Origin: CAYMPW01 sp964392725
GTDB lineage: Archaea > Thermoplasmatota > Thermoplasmata > Methanomassiliicoccales > Methanomethylophilaceae
Length of the DNA: 11,911 nt
Direction of reading: 5' to 3'
NCBI GenBank assembly: GCA_964392725.1
Contig: CAYMPW010000030.1
Coordinates: 1 to 11,911, forward strand
Shown one piece after another: positions 1-4,838 of the stretch. A program made the position numbers and the translations under genes. A model generated the notes under the pieces. That model had not been told where the DNA came from. It worked only from the letters and a program-made list of their open reading frames with translations, and searched no databases. The stretch's first letter is position 1; each line of letters starts with the position of its first letter.

Positions 1-71
1 CGGAAGAATTAAAAAAAATGGGCCTCGGCCCAGGTGATGAAGTTAAAATCACATTAGATCTGATTAACTAA
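1..71 (+). CDS. 3' end of a rightward gene, small AbrB-like tail possible (partial)
   Basis: Reading from base 3, the frame gives about 22 codons ending in a TAA stop at 69-71; the start lies left of the window. The visible tail contains KKMGLGPGDEVKITLDL. The 'LGxGDEVxI' pattern resembles the last strand of AbrB/MazE-type swapped-hairpin DNA-binding domains, but it is also common in other small beta proteins, so this is only a hint. It is the only gene in the window that seems to run rightwards, and it converges on the leftward series that ends at 110. It may therefore be a regulator or replication gene of the same element, or flanking host DNA. The frame is open to the edge and is followed by a T-rich tract suited to archaeal termination. 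Confidence 0.5.
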   Translation, partial: EELKKMGLGPGDEVKITLDLIN

Positions 72-89
72 TCATTATGTAAAGGTAAA

Positions 90-110
90 CTTTTTTCATT
101 CTTTTTCCTT
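90..110 (+). terminator. Oligo-T tract, putative archaeal terminator for the rightward gene
   Basis: Just after the TAA at 69-71 the plus strand carries T6 (91-96) and T5 (102-106) with further T-rich sequence. Archaeal RNA polymerase terminates at such tracts without needing a hairpin. The tract abuts the stop codon of the convergent 82-aa gene. I see no comparable U-run for the leftward transcript at this end. Confidence 0.4.
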
Positions 111-358
111 TAATTAGGATTGTACTTTGAATTGAAATTATCAAATGCTTTTTTCGGAGATTCGTCTGGATGGCCAACGTAATATGAATCGGCCAAATTG
201 CATAAGGCCATTCCTAATTCCGCAGCTTGACTAGGGCCAATTACAATAGTTTCTTCGCGGCCAAATTTGATTGTCAGATAATCTTCTTCGCAGTGGATGT
301 CAATTTGTTTTACTATTTTTGGATGTTTTCTTTTCAGTAGATCTGTTATTCCGGCCAT
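110..358 (-). CDS. Hypothetical 82-aa protein, last gene of the leftward series
   Basis: This small, mixed-charge soluble protein has no signal peptide or membrane segment. Its sequence suggests an N-terminal basic helix (MAGITDLLKRKHPKIVKQ), two beta strands (IDIHCEEDYLTIKFGREETIVIG), a helix (PSQAAELGMALCNLADSYYVG) and a polar tail. I do not recognise the family. The ATG at 358 is well supported: the minus strand has GAGGA a few bases upstream, and this SD is built from the last codons of the 164-aa gene, whose TAA stop ends at 360, one base before this ATG. The tight coupling suggests co-expression with the lysine-rich genes upstream. The function is unknown; a small structural or regulatory protein of the element is possible. 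Confidence 0.75.
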   Translation of the reverse strand: MAGITDLLKRKHPKIVKQIDIHCEEDYLTIKFGREETIVIGPSQAAELGMALCNLADSYYVGHPDESPKKAFDNFNSKYNPN

Positions 359-359
359 A

Positions 360-854
360 TTATTTCCTCTTGTTTTTGATTAGGTTGTTGAAAACTTTTG
401 ATTTTTTCTTCTTTTTCTTGTTTGCGTAATAGATCTGATCGTCTTTTACTTTTTTCAGATATTCTCTTTTGGTATCTTTATCATTCCATTTCCAACGACT
501 ATTCCTTGCAATCTCGTCGTGATCGTCATCGTGCAGGCGCGCACGCATGTCATCGTGATACGGCGTGTGTTCGAGTTCGTATTCTTCGGCTAATGCGCGA
601 TATTCAGCGTATTCTTCGTCATACGACTTTTGTTTCTTCGTGGATCTGCGTTTGGATGTTGTTTTTGATTCGCCATCGATTCCATGAATGTCATAACGAT
701 TGGGAGATCTGCTCCAAATTCTGAATTGTTTTTCTGTCGGGTTTTTGAAGATTTTTTTGGAATCTTTCTTTTTGTCTTGTTCGACTGCGGTTTTTGAACG
801 TTTGCTATTAACACTTTTTGCGCGAGCGCGAACGTTTTTCGCTTTTTCTTCCAA
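360..854 (-). CDS. Lysine-rich charged 164-aa protein with TTG start
   Basis: This highly charged, low-complexity protein begins with a basic stretch (residues 1-40, with KSVNSKRSKT and KKKDSKK). It has an acidic/aromatic middle (around 78-115: YDEEYAEYRALAEEYELEHTPYHDD, then HDDDHDE) and a very basic C-terminus with a run of six lysines followed by KSKVFNNLIKNKRK. There are no membrane segments. The start is TTG at 854, supported by a near-ideal SD (AAAGGAGGT, 862-870) seven bases upstream and by the lack of a nearby ATG. Its first 47 nt overlap the 3' end of the metallopeptidase-like gene. The charge pattern would fit a nucleic-acid-binding or DNA-condensing protein of a virion core, but that is inference; no named domain is visible. 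Confidence 0.75.
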   Translation of the reverse strand: MEEKAKNVRARAKSVNSKRSKTAVEQDKKKDSKKIFKNPTEKQFRIWSRSPNRYDIHGIDGESKTTSKRRSTKKQKSYDEEYAEYRALAEEYELEHTPYHDDMRARLHDDDHDEIARNSRWKWNDKDTKREYLKKVKDDQIYYANKKKKKKSKVFNNLIKNKRK

Positions 855-1575
855 TGGATTTACCTCCTTTGTTGTAATTTATTAGATTTTTCAAAGAATT
901 TATCGCTTGAATGTTTCCAAGTTTTTTCTTGGAGATATTCGTTTTCGAAAAATTCTCATTGACTGATTTTATTGCAGCCTTCCCAACTGTTTGTTTGTTT
1001 GTTCCCGATGTTAGGATTTTACGATCTTCTTTGTATGCAGATGTTGGAGTTTTCTTTCCAGCTTTTACTTCCGGAACATCGCCATAATAACCCGATACGG
1101 TTTTGGTTGGGGATTTGGTTCTTATTGCGGCTTCCGCCACTGTTGCTGCTTCTTCCGAATTGTGCAAGTCACGGAATCTTTTAGGATCTTGCGGAACCTT
1201 GCTTATTGCCTTGGAGGTTCCGCTGCGAGATTCGTCTATTAGACGTAAATGGTGCGTAATCTCGTGAACAATTGTATCATCATTTGATGGATCTTCGATG
1301 ATTGCTACGGCTGGAGAACGTCTTGTTTTACGGTAATATACTCCAGAGTGTTCTGGATCCACGGATCCTGTAGATATTATCAGTTTGTTCTTCCCTTTGA
1401 TTTTGGAGGTTTCATCTTGTGTGAATGAAGATCTGATTGTTCTACGGATCCGTGCGCGATCCTTTTGGGGAACGGCGGAATCAAATTCAAAACCGCTTTG
1501 TGCGGCTATCTCCGATTTTGACATTGGAACACCGTCCAATGATTTGCGACTTCTGATCATTTTTTCTTTAACCAT
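808..1575 (-). CDS. HExxH metallopeptidase-like protein with basic C-terminal tail (255 aa)
   Basis: The diagnostic feature is VHEITHHLRLIDE near residues 103-115: an HExxH zinc-binding and catalytic motif, with EEAATVAEA about 35 residues later offering a possible third (glutamate) ligand, as in gluzincin-type peptidases. The N-terminal third is basic (RARIRRTIRSS). The last 50 residues are Lys/Arg-rich and end in KSEKRSRSRKKC, which suggests nucleic-acid contact. There is no signal peptide or membrane segment, so it would act inside the cell or virion. The ATG at 1575 has no good SD and overlaps the upstream 72-aa gene by 19 nt; ATG 1560 is an alternative. In this setting it could process structural proteins or be a virion-packaged enzyme (inference). 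The motif is clear; the family and substrate are not. Confidence 0.7.
   Translation of the reverse strand: MVKEKMIRSRKSLDGVPMSKSEIAAQSGFEFDSAVPQKDRARIRRTIRSSFTQDETSKIKGKNKLIISTGSVDPEHSGVYYRKTRRSPAVAIIEDPSNDDTIVHEITHHLRLIDESRSGTSKAISKVPQDPKRFRDLHNSEEAATVAEAAIRTKSPTKTVSGYYGDVPEVKAGKKTPTSAYKEDRKILTSGTNKQTVGKAAIKSVNENFSKTNISKKKLGNIQAINSLKNLINYNKGGKSIGRKSEKRSRSRKKC
862..870 (-). promoter_or_regulatory. Strong Shine-Dalgarno that fixes a TTG start
   Basis: The minus strand reads AAAGGAGGT here, followed after seven bases by TTG GAA GAA AAA. It lies inside the coding region of the preceding 255-aa gene. It is one of the best SD matches in the window and is the main reason for choosing the non-ATG start at 854. 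Confidence 0.7.
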
Positions 1576-1775
1576 TTTTTCTTTGACAACTTCTTGTTGA
1601 AAAGTATAATCTTGATTCCCATTCCACCGTTCTGCTGTCTTATTTTGGTTTTGGCTTCCTGCTTTTTGATTTCAGCTCTTGCCTTCTCAAGCTCTATTTG
1701 CTTTTTTTCGGCCTTTGCTTCTTTCATTTTGGTTTTGACTTCTTCCCTTCTGGAATTTGTGTTGAATATTGACAT
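1557..1775 (-). CDS. Small basic coiled-coil protein (72 aa)
   Basis: Residues 8-48 are an almost unbroken charged helix (EEVKTKMKEAKAEKKQIELEKARAEIKKQEAKTK, quoted here only for its heptad-like K/E/A pattern around residues 11-44), so a coiled coil or single alpha helix is likely. A glycine break (GGMG) follows, then a very basic end (KKLSKKKWLKKK). There is no membrane segment and no recognisable family. The ATG at 1775 is preceded on the minus strand by GGTAAGGTG, a usable SD. It sits 9 nt after the 45-aa gene and overlaps the next gene by 19 nt, so it belongs to the lysine-rich group downstream of the ATPase. A role in DNA binding or scaffolding is possible but unproven. Confidence 0.65.
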   Translation of the reverse strand: MSIFNTNSRREEVKTKMKEAKAEKKQIELEKARAEIKKQEAKTKIRQQNGGMGIKIILFNKKLSKKKWLKKK

Positions 1776-1784
1776 TGTAACACC

Positions 1785-1922
1785 TTACCTGTTTATTGTT
1801 GATTTTTTCAACTTTTTTGTTTTGTTTTTGTCCTGCTTTTGCTTAATCTCTTTTAGAGATTTGTTCAATTTTTCTTTGATTTCTTTGCCTTTTTCTTTCT
1901 TCGTTTTTCTGAATAACTTCAT
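1785..1922 (-). CDS. Very small lysine-rich protein (45 aa), first gene after the intergenic region
   Basis: The frame is open from 2009, but its first 29 codons run through repeat and hairpin DNA and look non-coding. I prefer the internal ATG at 1922, giving 45 residues beginning MKLFRKTKKEKG. About 40% of the residues are lysine, with a helical K/E pattern and no hydrophobic core. The SD is weak: GGGGG lies 7 nt before the ATG within one of the intergenic direct repeats. It is probably the first gene of a separate transcript from the TATA-like element at 1958-1966. It could be a DNA-binding peptide, but such low-complexity frames are easily spurious, hence the moderate confidence. Confidence 0.45.
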   Translation of the reverse strand: MKLFRKTKKEKGKEIKEKLNKSLKEIKQKQDKNKTKKLKKSTINR

Positions 1923-1957
1923 TGGCCTGCCCCCAATCGATATTATCGGCCTGCCCC

Positions 1958-1966
1958 TAATTTTAA
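1958..1966 (-). promoter_or_regulatory. TATA-like element upstream of the lysine-rich genes
   Basis: The minus strand reads TTAAAATTA about 40 nt before the ATG at 1922. This would place transcription start near 1937 with a short leader. It lies between the GC hairpin and two direct repeats. The match to an archaeal TATA box is modest, with no clear BRE. Confidence 0.3.
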
Positions 1967-1967
1967 C

Positions 1968-1988
1968 GTGCGCGCATAATGCGCGCGC
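1968..1988. other. GC-alternating hairpin / possible Z-DNA segment
   Basis: GTGCGCGCA (1968-1976) pairs with TGCGCGCGC (1980-1988) across a TAA loop: eight Watson-Crick pairs and one G-T. The alternating CG continues to 1991, which also favours left-handed DNA under supercoiling. There is no following T-run on either strand, so a classical terminator is unlikely. Confidence 0.6.
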
Positions 1989-2069
1989 GCGACCAGCGGA
2001 GTGATACACACCCTGTTTTTATCGGGGTGCTATCGGCCTGTTATTCTGCCATTATCGTTCAAATATCTC

Positions 2070-3047
2070 TCATTTGGATTCGATGAATGCCTTGACTTTC
2101 GATATGGATTCCGAGACGAATCCCTGGCGAATGTGTACGCCTTCCTGTTCTCCGATCTTCTCTGCTACCTCCTTTTGCGTGTATTTTCCTGTGGAGTACA
2201 TTTCGTAGATCTCAACGCGCCTTCTCCATTCGGGTTTTTCACGAATTGTATCGAGAATGTCCGTTTCTGTCGATTCGTCGCGGAAATGTTCCTCGTGAGT
2301 GATCATATTGGGGAACACATCGGTTTGGATCGGTTGCATGCGGAAGTAACCGGCTCCTCCACGATTGATAGGAACCGTGTTGATTCTAGCTATCGATGTG
2401 CTTTTGATTTTGTTGTCACCGCGATTTATTTTATCCCAGATTGAATCCAGCGCGGATTGATAGTATGCTCCGATGTAATCTTCGATCATTGCACGTTCTG
2501 ATTTTTCAGATATCCCTGTTTTGAAGATCGTAATGTCCGATTGTCTGAAGGAAATGTCCAATTCTTTGTATCTTTGCCAAGCCCAAATGTATAGGATCAA
2601 GCCTGGTTTGTCTACGCGGATCTTAGAGAAAACGTGACGACTGCGGTTGTAATCTTTGAGAATCGCCGTTTGATTTGAGGATTCTCTCGATGATGCGTAT
2701 GTCATTGCATCATCTACTATGATGAGTTGAACCGGTTGTTCATTCAACAGATCTAATGCAACGCGGATATCGTCTGTGTAAATTACATGGAGATTTTCGC
2801 GGCCATATTTCTTTTCGGCTACGGCCGAGAGAGATTCCAAGAGAACCGATTTTCCGCAGCCTTGTGCGCCTATAACACACATGGAAGCTTTGGCAATCTG
2901 TTTTCCTTTGGGGATGGGAAGGAAAAAACGTTCGATAACATCGTTCGTAAGATCCTTCGGTTTCCATACCGGGAACATATCTTCGATTGTCAAATGAGAA
3001 GCTGAATCGCCCAATTGAATGCGCCCGATAACTTCAGTCATCATCAT
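2070..3047 (-). CDS. P-loop ATPase with C-terminal HTH-like domain, likely genome packaging or replication
   Basis: Walker A is GAQGCGKS (about residue 60 of 325) and Walker B is LIIVDDA (about 108-114), with a hydrophobic strand LILYIWAWQ near 150 as in RecA/AAA-type cores. The last 55 residues (RRRVEIYEMYSTGKYTQKEVAEKIG onward) look like a helix-turn-helix. The protein has no membrane segment. The size and motif order fit small viral NTPases of the Zot/packaging-ATPase kind and also DnaA/AAA-like ATPases of archaeal viruses; I cannot decide between them. The start is unclear: GTG ATG ATG ATG (3050 to 3039) overlaps the GGTGATGATGATGAC end of the preceding gene, and the last ATG (3041) has the best SD spacing. 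It follows the membrane-protein genes without a gap, implying a role in virion assembly or genome handling. Confidence 0.75.
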   Translation of the reverse strand: MMMTEVIGRIQLGDSASHLTIEDMFPVWKPKDLTNDVIERFFLPIPKGKQIAKASMCVIGAQGCGKSVLLESLSAVAEKKYGRENLHVIYTDDIRVALDLLNEQPVQLIIVDDAMTYASSRESSNQTAILKDYNRSRHVFSKIRVDKPGLILYIWAWQRYKELDISFRQSDITIFKTGISEKSERAMIEDYIGAYYQSALDSIWDKINRGDNKIKSTSIARINTVPINRGGAGYFRMQPIQTDVFPNMITHEEHFRDESTETDILDTIREKPEWRRRVEIYEMYSTGKYTQKEVAEKIGEQEGVHIRQGFVSESISKVKAFIESK

Positions 3048-3591
3048 CACCGAACAAGTCCAACGGATCCACGTCTTTTTCAGTTCTTAAATCCAAACCA
3101 GCGATTGCTCCTGCTGTGAGATAGATATCTCCGGCAATGGTGTTCGCGACTTGTCCGAGACTGTTAATTAAGACATGGTTCTCCAGATCCGCTTTTTTAC
3201 GGCGGATTTCGTTCAATGTATTTTCTAACAGATCCATCATAGATATTGCGTAGAAAACCTGATGCAACATGAGAATCAGATCGGGGTCTGCGTTTGGATT
3301 TTCGACATAATAGGATTTTATTTCTCCGTTATTGTTGAAAATCAACGAGTAATGCACATCTCCGAGTGTTATTTGGAATGCATTTTGGTCTGGATCAATT
3401 AAATATGTTCCACCGTTTTCGACGAATTTATCTATTATTTTGGAGAGTTTTTCGATACGTTTCTCTGCGAGGTTTTCTTCTGCTTTATAGAATTGAATGA
3501 AGGTTGTGTATGCATCGAATGAATCTCCGAGAAGCATTGCTTTTCTCATTTCGCGATTAAATCGAATCTGTGGTTTGCGTGTTGCTGCCAT
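3034..3591 (-). CDS. Hypothetical soluble 185-aa protein between membrane protein and ATPase
   Basis: No signal peptide is visible. A basic N-terminus (MAATRKPQIRFNREMRKAM) leads into helices. A beta-rich middle follows (roughly residues 62-93, TYLIDPDQNAFQITLGDVHYSLIFNN). Then comes a helical segment with KADLENHVL and an alanine/glycine-rich, mildly hydrophobic stretch (VANTIAGDIYLTAGAIAGL). The tail is acidic and ends in DLFGDDDD. I recognise no family. The ATG at 3591 is chosen because GGAGGTG (3598-3604) sits six bases upstream; a GTG at 3600 lies inside that SD and is unlikely. It overlaps the preceding gene by 35 nt and the ATPase by 14-17 nt, so the three are probably translationally coupled and may act together. 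Confidence 0.75.
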   Translation of the reverse strand: MAATRKPQIRFNREMRKAMLLGDSFDAYTTFIQFYKAEENLAEKRIEKLSKIIDKFVENGGTYLIDPDQNAFQITLGDVHYSLIFNNNGEIKSYYVENPNADPDLILMLHQVFYAISMMDLLENTLNEIRRKKADLENHVLINSLGQVANTIAGDIYLTAGAIAGLDLRTEKDVDPLDLFGDDDD

Positions 3592-4417
3592 CCTTTTCAC
3601 CTCCGTTCTCTGTCTGTTTTTCTTTTTCTTTCACTGGAATTTTTTCTTTTTTGCTCATATATTTCACGAGGTTCAACATTCTGTTCTCCGCTGTTGTCTG
3701 TTTTGCGAGAGAATCCAGCATGAGTGCGTTCTCAAGCATCTTCGGGCCTGTTTCCGACTGAAGCTTATGGATCTTGTTCGTCAAGTCTATGATCTGGTGT
3801 TGCATTTCGTCCATTAAGTCGAAATCGTACATCAGATTCATTTTTGATTCAAGGGTTCCATAGGCTACGTCGATGTGTGTTGTGTACTCTTTGTGTTTGA
3901 ATATCAATCCTTTATGGATTGTCGGCTGGTATGCATACATATTCTCGATGAGAATCATACGATCCTCGAAAAGAGGGAATAAAGGGCGTTTGTATGAAAG
4001 CATGGAATCATCGTCAATCGGGAAATCGCATTCTATTGCGTGCGAATAACCGAACACTACGCGGTTGATTAACGCCCTGTTGGTTTGCTCTTGAATATAC
4101 ATCTGGCCATCGAACTCATACAAAACCAACGGTTCGATTTTGTATGCTTTCGGCGATGTGATGCGCATTGCGAGAGTGTATGTTGTCCTTCCAACGATCA
4201 GATATCCTACGAGATAACCGACGAGGAACGAACCGAACCAGATCTCGTTGATGTATATTGTGGGAATGCAGATTGATGCAATTATTCCAACTAAAATTCC
4301 AATTGTTATGAAATCAGTCGGAAATATGAATTTGCAAATTTTCTGAACCTGCGCGCCCACGAATACGCCTGCGAGAGCTACGGCCGTAGCGATTACCACA
4401 AAGAGTATTTCATTCAT
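3557..4417 (-). CDS. Three-helix membrane protein with long cytoplasmic/internal domain (286 aa)
   Basis: Hydrophobic segments lie at about residues 3-23 (ILFVVIATAVALAGVFVG), 35-55 (DFITIGILVGIIASICIPTI) and 60-78 (WFGSFLVGYLVGYLIVG). A soluble region of about 200 residues follows, with a predicted coiled-coil part near 208-250 (MDEMQHQIIDLTNKIHKLQ). The C-terminus is charged and polar (EKIPVKEKEKQTENGGEKDG). I know no family for it. The ATG at 4417 comes four bases after the stop of the 75-aa gene, and the SD (GGGGTGGT) is formed by that gene's last codons. Placed between the small membrane proteins and the ATPase, it could link the envelope to the nucleoprotein or to the ATPase; this is inference. 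Confidence 0.75.
   Translation of the reverse strand: MNEILFVVIATAVALAGVFVGAQVQKICKFIFPTDFITIGILVGIIASICIPTIYINEIWFGSFLVGYLVGYLIVGRTTYTLAMRITSPKAYKIEPLVLYEFDGQMYIQEQTNRALINRVVFGYSHAIECDFPIDDDSMLSYKRPLFPLFEDRMILIENMYAYQPTIHKGLIFKHKEYTTHIDVAYGTLESKMNLMYDFDLMDEMQHQIIDLTNKIHKLQSETGPKMLENALMLDSLAKQTTAENRMLNLVKYMSKKEKIPVKEKEKQTENGGEKDGSNTQTTDSI
3598..3604 (-). promoter_or_regulatory. Shine-Dalgarno that selects the ATG at 3591
   Basis: GGAGGTG on the minus strand lies six bases before ATG GCA GCA, within the 3' codons of the preceding 286-aa gene. It rules out the in-frame GTG at 3600 as the natural start. Confidence 0.65.
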
Positions 4418-4420
4418 GGA

Positions 4421-4648
4421 TTACCACCCCAGAACGAATGTTGCACCACACGCGCAACCGAGGATTATCACCCTGGTTACATTGCGTTGCCACGCATTGT
4501 ATACGAGGGCGGCAATCATGAGCCCCTGGGCGATGAATGGGCCATATTGCATTAACCAAGCCCATAAATCGAATCCTGCTGCGGAAGTTGCTTCCGTTGC
4601 CACATCTGCAGCAACGGTTTTTGCCGTGTTAAAGAACGACATTTTCAA
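4421..4648 (-). CDS. Small two-helix membrane protein A (75 aa), candidate major envelope/capsid protein
   Basis: A polar, alanine-rich N-terminus (about 25 residues) is followed by two hydrophobic helices, near residues 28-50 (LWAWLMQYGPFIAQGLMIAALVY) and 57-74 (VTRVIILGCACGATFVLGW), separated by a short basic turn (NAWQRN). The start is either TTG 4648, five bases after AGGAGGA, or ATG 4642, eleven bases after it; the TTG has better spacing. The gene overlaps the 3' end of its neighbour, whose last codons supply the SD. Short hairpin-like hydrophobic proteins in pairs are typical of the major virion proteins of spindle-shaped archaeal viruses and also occur in pleomorphic viruses. Assigning this one to that role is inference from size, topology and position. 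Confidence 0.75.
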   Translation of the reverse strand: MKMSFFNTAKTVAADVATEATSAAGFDLWAWLMQYGPFIAQGLMIAALVYNAWQRNVTRVIILGCACGATFVLGW

Positions 4649-4838
4649 CAGATCCTCCTAAATACACGAACACGATCGAGAGTATTATAACAACAATTGC
4701 GAGAACCGGATGGGTTTTCACAAGAGTTACAATGTTCGATGTGACATTCATGATCAAGGACAAACGTCCGATCATTGCTGCAACAACCACAAGCACGGCC
4801 AATCCCAAGAGGATATAACCGAGTGTTATCAGATCCAT
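4629..4838 (-). CDS. Small two-helix membrane protein B (69 aa), partner of the adjacent 75-aa protein
   Basis: Almost all of it is membrane-embedded: helix 1 near residues 3-24 (LITLGYILLGLAVLVVVAAMIG), a polar link with an N-V-T sequon, and helix 2 near 43-62 (HPVLAIVVIILSIVFVYLGG). The start is taken as ATG 4838, because GGAGGT lies four bases upstream; ATG 4850 contains that SD and is less likely. It overlaps the C-terminal codons of the 617-aa protein and the start of the 75-aa protein. Together with that protein it forms a tandem pair of short helical-hairpin proteins, the best candidates in the window for abundant virion membrane subunits. No sequence family is recognised. Confidence 0.75.
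   Translation of the reverse strand: MDLITLGYILLGLAVLVVVAAMIGRLSLIMNVTSNIVTLVKTHPVLAIVVIILSIVFVYLGGSVENVVL

Larger units (their letters stand above)
1920..2040. repeat. Three direct repeats of (C/T)AT(C/T)GGCCTG
   Basis: Copies are at 1920-1929 (CATTGGCCTG), 1944-1953 (TATCGGCCTG) and 2031-2040 (TATCGGCCTG). The two left copies extend to 18 bp of near identity (1920-1937 and 1944-1961, both continuing as CCCC[C/T]AAT). A further bare TATCGG lies just before the rightmost copy, near 2020. The copy at 1920 covers the ATG and SD of the 45-aa gene. The arrangement resembles operator or iteron sites. Confidence 0.55.
1923..2069. promoter_or_regulatory. Only sizeable intergenic region; repeat- and hairpin-rich
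   Basis: These 147 bp separate the ATPase gene from the lysine-rich genes, whereas nearly all other junctions are overlaps or gaps of a few bases. The region holds three copies of a 10-bp element, a 9-bp GC-alternating hairpin, a weaker CACCC/GGGTG hairpin (2009-2013 with 2025-2029) and a TATA-like sequence. It could be a promoter/operator, an origin of replication, or a processing site between two transcripts. No protein or known RNA gene is evident. Confidence 0.55.

Noticed and set aside
5..40. TGGGCC/GGCCCA palindrome near 19-32 as a terminator or operator
   Set aside because: The stem is short with too small a loop, and it lies within the coding tail of the rightward gene; a chance GC palindrome is likely.
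1594..2004. A 136-aa plus-strand hydrophobic frame with Phe/Leu-rich segments
   Set aside because: It is the antisense of lysine-rich genes (AAA/AAG become TTT/CTT) and mimics a membrane protein; it has no SD and opposes the operon.
1923..2009. N-terminal extension of the 45-aa gene to an ATG at 2009 (74 aa)
   Set aside because: The extra 29 residues are encoded by the GC hairpin and direct repeats and read as low-complexity Arg/Ala/Gly sequence with no good SD.
2001..2444. A 147-aa plus-strand Cys/Phe-rich frame
   Set aside because: It is antisense to the ATPase HTH-end region and shows no SD, signal or domain.
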